DNA from: Aquatica leii
Lineage: Eukaryota; Arthropoda; Insecta; Coleoptera; Lampyridae
Direction: 5' to 3'
DNA: 64,000 bases
NCBI GenBank assembly: GCA_035610365.1
Contig: CM069435.1
Coordinates: 82,059,389 to 82,123,388, forward strand
Under the pieces are notes generated by a model, which did no database searches, had not been told where the DNA came from, and saw only the letters and a program-made list of their open reading frames with translations. A program made the translations under genes and the position numbers. Positions 47,252 to 55,832 of this stretch are shown in pieces. Every line of letters starts with the position of its first letter. The first letter of the stretch is position 1.

Positions 47252-49705
47252 ATGCCGGTGACGCGTTTGCAAAAAGAAAAAATGGATTCAAAAATATTTG
47301 AAATTCTCGAATCAATGAACAAAAATATGGAAGAAAATAATAGAAAAATGGGCGAAACTTCACAGAAAATTGAAGAAAAACTGTCGGAAAATTCTAGAAA
47401 AATGGAAGAAAATGCTAGAAGTTTAAAAGAAGAAATACGAGCGAGCATGGAAAATCAAATAAAGACTATAGAGGAACAAATACAGGTTAGTGTAGGAAAT
47501 CAAATCAAAATTGCGCAAGAGGAAACCCAAGCAGATATGCTAAATTTGAAAGAAGAAATTTGCGAATCTGTGAATGAGAAAATAGAAGCAATAGAGGACA
47601 AATTAGAAGACAGAATAAAACTGATTGAAGAAAGAATGAAGCAGATGAATTGTCACGGCGAAGGAAGCGTCACGAGTGAGGATTTAATAATGGACCATCG
47701 TGAAGAAAACACTCACAAGTTCAAAGTTGTACCACCGAATTTTGATGGTAAAGTTCCATGGTCAACCTACTACAAGCAGTTTGAAGCCGCAGCTACTGCT
47801 AATGGTTGGAGCAACAAGCAGAAAGCGACGTCTTTAATCGTGTCCTTACGTGGAGAAACGCTGGGAATTTTACAAACTGTTCCGGACCATCTGCAAGAAA
47901 ATTACGAACTCTTAATATCACGATTAGAAATGAGATATGGGGATGCCCATCTTCAACAAGTATACCAAGCTCAAATTAAAAGTCGGGTTCAGAAAGCTGC
48001 CGAAAGTCTTCAAGAGTTTGAGGCTGACATCGCTAGATTAACACGGCTTGCGTATCCTACAGTACCGGATACCTTCCTGGAGCAGTTAGCTATTCAAACT
48101 TTCGTAGATGGCCTCCGAGACAGCGAAACACAGCAGACCCTCCGGTTAGCTCGACCGAAGACGTTGGATGACGCTTTGGTGCATGCTTTGGAGTTTGAAG
48201 CAGCAAAACAAGCATCGCAACGAGGTGGTCATAGACTCTGCTGTGCTACAGAAGTACCCGCGCAGACACTGGAAAGCATCGAGGAGATAGCGCGACGAAT
48301 ACTTCGGGAAAGAGGAGTGACAGCTTTGAACTGCGATGAAATAGGCCATGTACGACGGCATCGTACCAAACCTAAGAAGAGGACTAGAAGAGCCCTCGAA
48401 AATTTGGAACGAGGCGAGCGAAAGAAACAAAAAGTAATCACATCTAGTCAAACTCCGGAGGTTACAATCCAAATGGCATCGCCTAGAGAGCAATTGCATA
48501 GCATTTATCTCGATGGCAAGATCAATGGGAGAAGCGTCCAGTTACTGGTTGACACGGGAGCGACGAAGACCATCATTCGTCCTGACATCTTATTGGAAAA
48601 CGAGAAGACATCACCAGTAACAGTACGACTTCGAACAGCGACGGGCGACGAAATACCTACTCACGGACAAGTCAAAGTAACCATTGGTTTGGGAAATGGA
48701 GTACTCGACCATCAAGTACTGGTAGCCGACATCACGGAAGAAGTTATCCTGGGAATGGACGTGATAAAGAAGTATGGGTTCCATTTGGATATGAAGAACG
48801 ATGTCCTGAAGATGGACAATGAAGAAATTCCTTTTCATTCGTCAGAGAAGGCAGCCGTGCGAGTCTTATTGAGTGAAGACGTGACTCTGCCTGCAAGGAC
48901 TGAAAGTGTGGTGATGGCACGCCTGGATGGAAGTCTCCGGGAAGGCTACATACGCGCGATTGAACCAATGGAGGGCGGCTTAGTTGAAAAGGGATTACTC
49001 GTTGGCAGAACTTTAGTACGAGTAAAGAAGACGATGCCAGTAAGGATCTTAAACATCAACTCAGATCCTGTAACGCTAAAAAAGAAGACCGTGGTAGGCC
49101 AATGCACGCCAGTATCACAAATTGTGAGATGCGTGAAGTCGAACGAAGATACGTCGCTGAAGAAGTGTCCACAACATCTATTGGACATTCTTACCACCAA
49201 ATGCGAAAACCTCAGCCAAGACCAGCTGGCTAAAGTTAAAGTGTTGATCCAAGAGTACCAAGATGTGTTCGCGCTGGAGAGTGGCTCCAAAGGAAGAACT
49301 AACGTGGTGAAACATAAAATTAATACCGGAGACGCTCGGCCGATACGACAACATCCACGCAGACTTCCTTTGGCGAAAAGAGAAGAAGCCGAACAAATAA
49401 TTACGGATATGGAGAGAGAAGGCGTGATTGAACCTTCAAGTAGTCCATGGGCATCCCCAGTGGTACTCGTGAAGAAGAAGGATGGATCAACGAGGTTTTG
49501 CGTAGACTACAGGCAGCTAAACGACGTGACCAAAAAGGACAGCTACCCTTTACCCAGAATTGACGATACGCTAGACACCCTGTCAGGATCCCAGTGGTTT
49601 TCTACGTTAGATTTAAAGAGTGGATACTGGCAGGTAGAATTAGAACCCAAGGATCGTGAAAAACAGCTTTTACGATCGGAACTGGTTTGTGGCAGTTCAC
49701 TGTAA
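47252..49705 (+). CDS. Gag-protease-RT (N-terminal part) of the Ty3/gypsy element
   Basis: The start is taken at the ATG at 47,252 (M-P-V-T-R-L-Q), since the frame upstream is low-complexity leader. Residues ~15-150 form a long coiled coil with N-R-K-M-x-E repeats. Residues ~155-330 are a capsid-like retrotransposon gag domain (F-D-G-K-V-P-W ... Y-Y-K-Q-F). A degenerate zinc knuckle follows (N-C-D-E-I-G-H-V-R-R-H, residues ~360-371), lacking its first and last cysteines. The aspartic protease has D-T-G-A at residues ~434-437. Reverse transcriptase begins at residue ~690 and includes F-C-V-D-Y-R-Q-L-N and L-D-L-K-S-G-Y-W-Q. The frame goes wrong after a five-A run at 49,659-49,663 and ends at 49,705 in the middle of RT, while the RT sequence continues in another frame. 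Gag and pol appear to share one frame. Confidence 0.9.
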   Translation: MPVTRLQKEKMDSKIFEILESMNKNMEENNRKMGETSQKIEEKLSENSRKMEENARSLKEEIRASMENQIKTIEEQIQVSVGNQIKIAQEETQADMLNLKEEICESVNEKIEAIEDKLEDRIKLIEERMKQMNCHGEGSVTSEDLIMDHREENTHKFKVVPPNFDGKVPWSTYYKQFEAAATANGWSNKQKATSLIVSLRGETLGILQTVPDHLQENYELLISRLEMRYGDAHLQQVYQAQIKSRVQKAAESLQEFEADIARLTRLAYPTVPDTFLEQLAIQTFVDGLRDSETQQTLRLARPKTLDDALVHALEFEAAKQASQRGGHRLCCATEVPAQTLESIEEIARRILRERGVTALNCDEIGHVRRHRTKPKKRTRRALENLERGERKKQKVITSSQTPEVTIQMASPREQLHSIYLDGKINGRSVQLLVDTGATKTIIRPDILLENEKTSPVTVRLRTATGDEIPTHGQVKVTIGLGNGVLDHQVLVADITEEVILGMDVIKKYGFHLDMKNDVLKMDNEEIPFHSSEKAAVRVLLSEDVTLPARTESVVMARLDGSLREGYIRAIEPMEGGLVEKGLLVGRTLVRVKKTMPVRILNINSDPVTLKKKTVVGQCTPVSQIVRCVKSNEDTSLKKCPQHLLDILTTKCENLSQDQLAKVKVLIQEYQDVFALESGSKGRTNVVKHKINTGDARPIRQHPRRLPLAKREEAEQIITDMEREGVIEPSSSPWASPVVLVKKKDGSTRFCVDYRQLNDVTKKDSYPLPRIDDTLDTLSGSQWFSTLDLKSGYWQVELEPKDREKQLLRSELVCGSSL

Positions 49706-50935
49706 TGCCCTTCGGCCTGTGTAACGCTCCTGCAACGTTCGAGCGTTTGATGGAGACCATCTTGCGCGGATTGTCTTGGAAGACGTGCTTGGTCTACCTG
49801 GACGACGTGATCGTGGTTGGAAGGTCGTTTGAAGAGCACTTAAACAACTTGAAGGAAGTGTTCCAGAGATTACGTGGGGCTAACCTCAAACTGAGCCCAA
49901 AGAAGTGCCACCTATTTAAGAAGGAAGTCCAATACCTTGGCCACGTCGTATCTAGAGACGGAGTAAGGGCTGACCCAGACAAAATCCGAGCAGTGCAAGC
50001 ATGGCCAAGACCGATCGACAAACATCAGGTCCGAAGTTTCCTTGGGTTGTGCACTTATTATAGAAGATTTGTCCCCGGATTTGCCAATATTGCCAAACCA
50101 TTGACAAAACTAACCGAAGAAAAAGCAGAATTTAGATGGAGTGAAGACTGCGAAAATTCTTTTAATCAACTAAAACAGGCCCTAGTCACTTCGCCGATTT
50201 TGAGTTATCCACGAGAAGATGGAAAGTTTGTTTTGGATACCGACGCAAGCAATATGGCCATAGGCGCGGTCCTTTCGCAGGTTCAAGATGGACAAGAAAA
50301 GGTGATTGTGTACTTTAGCAAGGTTTTGTCTAGGCCAGAAAGGAATTATTGCGTGACTAGGAGGGAGCTGTTAGCAGTCGTTAAGTCCATCGAACATTTC
50401 TACAAGTATTTGTATGGACGAAGATTTTTACTGAGAACAGACCACGCCGCTTTAAAATGGCTACTGCAGTTCCGTAACCCAGAAGGACAAGTAGCAAGAT
50501 GGATCGAGAGACTGCAAGAGTATGACTACGACACAGAACACCGTGCCGGAAGCAGTCATCGGAACGCTGATGCCTTATCCAGAAGACCATGTCCGGCGGA
50601 CTGCAGCCATTGTTCGCGACTGGAAGAAAAAGTCGAATGCCTCCGGAGAACTGCTATGGTTGATGATGAGTGGGAACCTGAGCAGTTACGTCGCGAACAA
50701 GAAGACGATCCTGAAATAAGACTACTCCTCGACTGGAAAGAAAGCGGCCGACGACCAACCTGAGAAGAAGTGAGTGCTTTGGGCAAAAATATCAAAGCGT
50801 ACTGGGCGCAGTGGGACTCCTTGATAGTAGAAGACGGTCTTCTTAAGCGATCCCTAGAAAGTGCCGAGGGCACGGGAAACAAACTACAGCTGGTAGTGCC
50901 GAAAAGCAGGGTGACCGAAGCGTTGGAAGCATCTC
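49664..50935 (+). CDS. Reverse transcriptase (C-terminal part), RNase H and start of integrase
   Basis: This continues RT in the second frame (about one base out of step with gag-pro). Soon after come V-M-P-F-G-L-C-N-A-P-A-T-F and the catalytic Y-L-D-D at 49,795-49,806. RNase H starts near 50,236 with L-D-T-D-A-S, then S-K-V-L-S-R-P-E-R-N-Y ... R-R-E-L-L-A-V-V, T-D-H-A-A-L-K-W and H-R-N-A-D-A-L-S-R-R, the usual RT-RNase H end. A TGA at 50,761-50,763 stops the frame, but the same frame resumes and stays in register into the integrase N-terminal region until ~50,935, where it shifts again. The TGA is thus a point nonsense change in the linker between RNase H and integrase. Confidence 0.9.
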
Positions 50936-52156
50936 CACGATGGGACATCAGGAGGACACTTTGGCATTAAGAAGACGTTGGGTAAAGTGCGAGAACGATT
51001 CTACTGGATGAACTGCAAAGAGGACGTCATGAAATGGTGCCGTAAATGCATAGTCTGCGCTTCAGGAAATGGTCCAGCGAGAAAGCGCAAAGCACCCATA
51101 AAACAATACAACGTAGGAAGCCCTTTGGAAAGAGTAGCGATTGACATTGCAGGGCCGTTCCCAGAATCCGATTCGGGAAATAAATACATCTTGGTGGCGA
51201 TGGATTATTTCACGAAATGGACGGAGGCTTACGCCATACCCAATCAGGAAGCAGCTACAGTCGCAGACGTATTAGTAAAGGAGTTTTTCTGCCGGTTTGG
51301 AGTTCCGTTGGAATTACACTCCGATCAAGGCCGCAATTTTGAGTCTGGGCTGTTTCAAGAAGTTTGCCGACTGTTAGGAATTAAAAAGACTAGGACAACG
51401 CCTCTCCATCCTCAGTCTGATGGCATGGTTGAACGGATGAATCGAACAATGGGCAAGTACTTAGCCAAGGTAGTGTCCGAACATCAAAGAGACTGGGATC
51501 AGTACTTGCACCTCTTCTTAATGGCGTACCGATCATCCGTTCACGAAAGCACAGGCCAAACACCATCCTGTGTCATGCTCGGTCGTGAGATAAGATTACC
51601 ATGCGATCTTCAATTTGGACGAAGACCGGAAGAAGAAGTCGCTGGAGAAGATTACGTCAGCAAGCTGGCAAAGAGGATAGACGAAGTACATGAAGAGGTT
51701 CGTAAAAACACACAAATTGCCAGCGACAGGATGAAAACAAGATATGACGTCAAGGCGCAAAATGGTGGGTTTCAACCTGGCGATATGGTTTGGTTGTATA
51801 ACCCTCAAAGGAGACGTGGTTTGTCGCCGAAGCTGCAAAGGCAATGGGAGGGCCCCTATGAAGTCGTGCAGCGTATTAACGACGTTATATACCGCATCCG
51901 AAAACCGCCCAGAGGCAAGCCAAAAGTGGTCCACGTCGATCGTCTAGCCCCGTTTGCTGGCGATAACCACAATCCGCAAGTTCAGGTCCGAACCAGAGTA
52001 ATAAGTAGCAGAACCAGGAATCCAATCGAAGAAATGGAGTTCGAAAAGTTTATGAACTTATACGGAGGTTCTGGAAAAGCTAGGTTCGGAGTTACCACCG
52101 AGGAACAACAAGACCTGTTCCAGACACAAAAGATTACGTCATCGCACATTGCGTGA
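50936..52156 (+). CDS. Integrase of the Ty3/gypsy element
   Basis: The frame begins around 50,936 with the histidines of the zinc-binding N-terminal domain. Counting from the ATG at 50,978, its cysteines are at residues 24 and 27 (C-I-V-C). The catalytic triad is visible: D56 in A-I-D-I-A-G-P, D116 in H-S-D-Q-G-R-N and E152 in M-V-E-R-M-N, with the D-x35-E spacing of the family. The C-terminal G-P-Y segment (W-E-G-P-Y-E-V-V) and H-V-D-R-L-A-P follow near residues 290-330, as in GPY/F-type integrases; there is no chromodomain. The last ~15 codons before the TGA at 52,154 overlap the macro-domain frame and include D-L-F, which fits the start of a macro domain. It inserts the cDNA copy into host DNA. 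Confidence 0.93.
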   Translation, partial: HDGTSGGHFGIKKTLGKVRERFYWMNCKEDVMKWCRKCIVCASGNGPARKRKAPIKQYNVGSPLERVAIDIAGPFPESDSGNKYILVAMDYFTKWTEAYAIPNQEAATVADVLVKEFFCRFGVPLELHSDQGRNFESGLFQEVCRLLGIKKTRTTPLHPQSDGMVERMNRTMGKYLAKVVSEHQRDWDQYLHLFLMAYRSSVHESTGQTPSCVMLGREIRLPCDLQFGRRPEEEVAGEDYVSKLAKRIDEVHEEVRKNTQIASDRMKTRYDVKAQNGGFQPGDMVWLYNPQRRRGLSPKLQRQWEGPYEVVQRINDVIYRIRKPPRGKPKVVHVDRLAPFAGDNHNPQVQVRTRVISSRTRNPIEEMEFEKFMNLYGGSGKARFGVTTEEQQDLFQTQKITSSHIA

Positions 52157-52728
52157 GCGAGGACCTTGACATGTCCAAAGGGGTTGCAGTCGTGTTTAAA
52201 AAGAAGTTTGGACAGCTAGATGAATTACGAAGACAGCAACCGGCAGTCGGAAAAGGTTTAGGACTACGTGGTGACGGACGCTTCGTTTTCTATCTGGTCA
52301 CCAAGAAATACTCACGTGTCAAGCCGTTATACAAAGATCTGTGGCGAACATTATGGAGTCTCAAGAGACAAATGGAGTTCCATCATGTTAAGAAATTGGC
52401 AGTACCCAAGCTTGGTTGTGGCTTAGACCAATTGAATTGGAGGACAGTTCGAAACATGTTGGAGGTCGTCTTCCGAGGAACAGGCGTTCAAGTGTTGGTC
52501 TGTAGTTACCAACCGAGGAGAGTATTGGGTCAGGAAAAGTCCATTGACTGTTACTTTTATGGTCAAGGAAGTTGCCGAAATGGAGGAAGCTGCCGCTATC
52601 GCCACGATCCCTTTTACAGGTGTCGCATCCAGTCTCCTGTTCTGGGACAGAACAGTCCTAAGAAGGGGGCAGTGAAACGTCCGAGAAATTACTTGCAAAT
52701 GCAAGAGCCTTCTAGAACTGTTATCTAG
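52084..52728 (+). CDS. Macro domain (TARG1/OARD1-like) plus CCCH zinc finger, carried by the retrotransposon
   Basis: Open in the -1 frame relative to integrase from 52,084 to the stop at 52,726-52,728, inside the 3' LTR. From the GTG at 52,153 (residue 1) it reads S-E-D-L-D-M-S-K-G-V-A-V-V-F-K-K-K-F-G, then F-Y-L-V-T-K-K and V-P-K-L-G-C-G-L-D. This is the pattern of animal TARG1/OARD1 macro domains, enzymes that remove mono-ADP-ribose from glutamate and hydrolyse O-acetyl-ADP-ribose. K51 and D92 correspond to that family's catalytic Lys and Asp. The codons just before the GTG give I-A-H-C, also conserved. Residues C133, C141, C147 and H151 form a C-x7-C-x5-C-x3-H finger, a type that usually binds RNA. 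The first ATG (52,171) would cut off part of the fold, so expression as a pol extension by -1 frameshift is likely, unless an indel broke a fused frame. Not an envelope: no signal peptide or membrane span. Confidence 0.85.
   Translation, partial: VRSYHRGTTRPVPDTKDYVIAHCVSEDLDMSKGVAVVFKKKFGQLDELRRQQPAVGKGLGLRGDGRFVFYLVTKKYSRVKPLYKDLWRTLWSLKRQMEFHHVKKLAVPKLGCGLDQLNWRTVRNMLEVVFRGTGVQVLVCSYQPRRVLGQEKSIDCYFYGQGSCRNGGSCRYRHDPFYRCRIQSPVLGQNSPKKGAVKRPRNYLQMQEPSRTVI
52660..52669 (+). other. Polypurine tract
   Basis: AAGAAGGGGG, one base before the 3' LTR start at 52,671. It primes plus-strand DNA synthesis in LTR elements. It lies inside the macro/CCCH coding frame. Confidence 0.8.
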
Positions 52729-53137
52729 TTTCTAGAAAATATAGCGAAAAGTGAGGAACGATCGAGAAGAATTCGCTGATGTCTATAAAAGCCGAAGATG
52801 GAAATCGTAGGTCAGTTATTGCTGGAATGTGAAAGCATGCAGTATTAAGATTATCAAGTTGAAATAAATACGTATCGTTAGCACGCGCGGCGTTTTAAAT
52901 AAATAACAGTGTACACCGAATCGAGTGAACGTGACTTATAGTGTAAACAAATCCGAGGACGTTATCTAATCTTATCTTAAGTGTTATACAACAGTTATAC
53001 ATAAATTATAGTGTAAGTGTTTTTATTATTAGATTTTAGTAGTTCGGTCAATTTAAAAGTATACATATTTCTATAATAAGTAAACGTAGTTTTAATCGTT
53101 TAAATAAATTAGTTTTTAAGTAATAAATTCGTTACAA
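52671..53137 (+). repeat. 3' LTR (467 bp)
   Basis: Reads the same as the 5' LTR from AGTGAAAC to CGTTACA(A), with no difference found by eye. The last ~19 codons of the macro/CCCH frame extend into it, ending at 52,728, before the heat-shock-like sites finish at 52,738. Confidence 0.93.
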
Positions 53138-55740
53138 TATCATACTCTTGTTTCTTCTAAATTATTTCATCATTTTAATAACATCAATAACAATTAAATT
53201 TTTATTTTAGACATAAAACTTTCACCATAAAACATATTAAAATATTTTTAGGGTAAATGGTGTATTATAATAATACACCATTTACCCTAAAAATACTATA
53301 ACCAAATTTTTAAATTACTAGAGTAGATTTCTATTAAAGTATCAAATATTTTTTTTTTGTTAAACGATGAAACCAATTTCAATTATGATTTCAAACTTAA
53401 ATTTTCTTAGAATTGTTTCTAAATTGTACCATCTTTCTTTTCTAAAAATAAAATTTAACATTTTGTATAACTTACATTTTTTTAATTATCTCGTTACATA
53501 TTTTGACTTTATTAAGTTAAGTTAAAAATTTTAAGTCGTGTATTTTTAATAAGTAAATATTCTTTGTAGACCTTTCTGAAGATGTACTTCATTATTGTAA
53601 GCTCAAAACATATGCAGAATACAATTAAGGAATTAACACATTTATTTATATATTATTGGTAGACTAATAATTTTAATAATGTATTAATTTATTTTCAATC
53701 TTATTTGTGTTTAGAAACTATTTAAAATACGATGGCATTATGCACAACAATCTATATACACGGTCGTGCTTCTAAAGAAAACGTTAACTGATATTTATTT
53801 AACTGTTTCTTCAACTACAGCTTGACCAATACTTTATTAGCAAAGCATGACAGAGATTAAGATAACTATATCTTTGAAAATATCGACTTGAAATGCCATC
53901 TGAACAAACACAGTAAGTATCGTAATAACGAACATGTTGATTTAGGACGTTCTTATGCCGATGGATGTACAACGTTGAGTTATTAAAGAAATATAATTAA
54001 GACATAAAGTATTAAAGTTGGGAGAACTTAATCATGCTTAAGTATCATCAACTACTTAGGCAAGAGGCAATCATACGATACTGTACGGTAAAATAATAAA
54101 TTTTGAAGTACCTGAAAAGCACTTGAATATTTAAAGTTCTTATTTTTTATTTTCTAAAATTATAATTAAATTAAATTGAGTTTTTTAATTTAAAATTTAA
54201 GTTTTATTTGTGTAATAATGGAAAAATAATACAGTTGTAGCATCTGAGGATAAATTAGCGTAGTTGCTTAATAATTTTCTAGCTTTGGGTATGGGGATGA
54301 ACTGTAATGTTACTAAGAAAATTTTAATAACGTACTGTAAAGTTACTAAAAAGTAATAAATTTTGATTTGGTGATAATTTCTTTAACTTAATTTAATTTT
54401 CTGCTTGTTAGTGCTTATCCATACGTGTATTATTATTATTATTTAAGATCTTCGGTATCAACATAATATTATAACGTAAAACGTTATTTTATTACGTTTA
54501 TATGTAAGTTCTGTTGTCATTAACCGGAAACTTTATGTTGAAAATAAACCGTTAAAATTTAAATTTAGTAATAAATTTAGAAATTGATAGAACTACAATA
54601 ATGTATTTAGGTTTCAATACTGTCACTTAAAAAATAAAATTAGTTTTAATTATTTGTGAATATCATACCTTTGTAAGTAATTCATTTGAATTTAGTCAAT
54701 ATGAAAGTTACGAAAGTAAATACAAAGTACAAAGTAAATAGTTTTGCATTATAGGTAATTCTAGTTTCTTTTATTTTATTGCTTGATTTATATTTTTTGT
54801 TGTTACTGTTTTTAATGTTATTTATTTTTTGTACATATCCCTAGTAGAACGAAGCCACTGAAAACAAATCAAAAACGTATTTTCAGTATAAAAAACTTAG
54901 AACGCAAAATTGTTTTCATAACTTGTTGCAAAATCATTTCTGATATGAAACAAATTGATTTAATTTTATTAGAACATAAAATAAATAACACTCCAATAAT
55001 ATTTATGTTTAGAATTTTATGAAACGTAAATTTGCAATTTATCAAAAATGACTTTTTGAGTTAACTCTTAAAAATTTTAAAAACGTGTTGTGGTAACACA
55101 CATGTGCAATTACAAGTTCAATATAGATTACGTTTTCATCATTATTCACTCATAGATAATCATATATTACTCTTTGTTAAGTAGCGACATCAGCAAAGAA
55201 CAATTTCCTTTCATTATATCTTTTTATAACCAAACCCAATTTGACAAAAAAATTTTCTTGAGTTATCCAGTACACTTTTGTAATTAATTTTCTAAACTAA
55301 AATCCTCGTTGTTGATAACTTTGGTCTGAAGTTAAAATCTTCTTAAGTAGTATACTTATTTAATGAAATAAATGGTCATGTTCGAGATACGTAAATTAAA
55401 TTTTTCAAACTACTCCATTTGATCTTTGAAGACTTAAATATTTTCTGCTTAGTTTCTTTTCCTAATAATACTTATTATGTACGAATAATTCTTACATACT
55501 TATAAATTTATCTCATTTGCTTTAAAAAAAAACTTGTTTAAAGGTTCTAACCAACTAACCTGTCGTAAAGAAATGAAAAAATTTATTTGTGCATTGTCAT
55601 TACGTTTAAAACCTTCATTTTTAGACAAATTTACAAGTTAAAAAAATGTAATTGTTTTGTATAAAAAAGTATTTTTGCTTTTTGAAATTACAAACATTAA
55701 AAACGTGCAAATGTGATACTTTAACTAAGCATAATTTACA
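53138..55740. other. AT-rich sequence with a perfect palindrome
   Basis: Apart from the palindrome at 53,243-53,295 and a TTA simple repeat near 54,429-54,443, nothing was recognised. Open frames are short and unconvincing. Confidence 0.5.
53243..53295. repeat. 53-bp perfect palindrome (26-bp arms, 1-bp centre)
   Basis: The left arm 53,243-53,268 (starting tatttttagggtaaatggtg) and right arm 53,270-53,295 are exact reverse complements around one A. It lies 106 bp beyond the Ty3/gypsy insertion. It could be two fused ends of a small inverted-repeat transposon, or a hairpin RNA source. Perfect pairing in decayed surroundings implies recent origin or maintenance. Confidence 0.9.
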
Positions 55741-55832
55741 AGCAGTCCGCCGCGGTATAGAGATCCAAGGATCTCCCACATAGGTCTGCCATTATACCGA
55801 GGGTCCCTGGTTCAAATCCCGTACCTCTGCTA
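55740..55832 (+). ncRNA. tRNA-like or polymerase-III-type structured sequence
   Basis: A GC-rich island in AT-rich DNA. The ends agcag/ctgct pair. Near the 3' end is a B-box-like ggttcaaatcc with a possible T-stem (gggtccctggttcaaatccc). The middle folds strongly: ggtata/tataccg enclose gagatccaaggatctc. The acceptor stem pairs only for about five bases, and no anticodon arm of a standard tRNA is evident. No T-run terminator follows directly. It may be a decayed tRNA gene or the head of a SINE. Identity is unknown. Confidence 0.4.

Larger units (their letters stand above)
46458..53137 (+). mobile_element. Ty3/gypsy LTR retrotransposon with a macro-domain module
   Basis: A 6.68-kb element, almost complete. 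The order is 5' LTR, TGG-type primer site, gag with long coiled coil, aspartic protease, reverse transcriptase, RNase H, integrase, a macro-domain/CCCH-finger segment, polypurine tract, 3' LTR. The two 467-bp LTRs look identical when read side by side, so the insertion is young. The flanks are ACAT on the left and ATAT on the right, which would be a 4-bp target duplication with one mismatch if the 3' LTR ends at 53,136. The order RT-RNase H-integrase and the DDE sequence place it in Ty3/gypsy (412/mdg1-like by impression). There is no envelope gene. The pol frame is broken at 49,659-49,663, 50,761 and about 50,934, so this copy as written cannot make a full polyprotein. Confidence 0.95.

Noticed and set aside
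47227-52704. Minus-strand open frames across the Ty3/gypsy coding region (e.g. 48,146-48,499 and 50,556-50,948)
   Set aside because: They are antisense shadows of the gag-pol frames, without motifs of their own.
52153-52728. The extra ORF after integrase as an envelope gene (errantivirus-like)
   Set aside because: No signal peptide, furin site or membrane span; the sequence fits a macro domain plus a CCCH zinc finger.
46454-53140. A perfect target-site duplication for the Ty3/gypsy element
   Set aside because: The flanks are ACAT and ATAT, which differ at one position, so a perfect duplication cannot be claimed.
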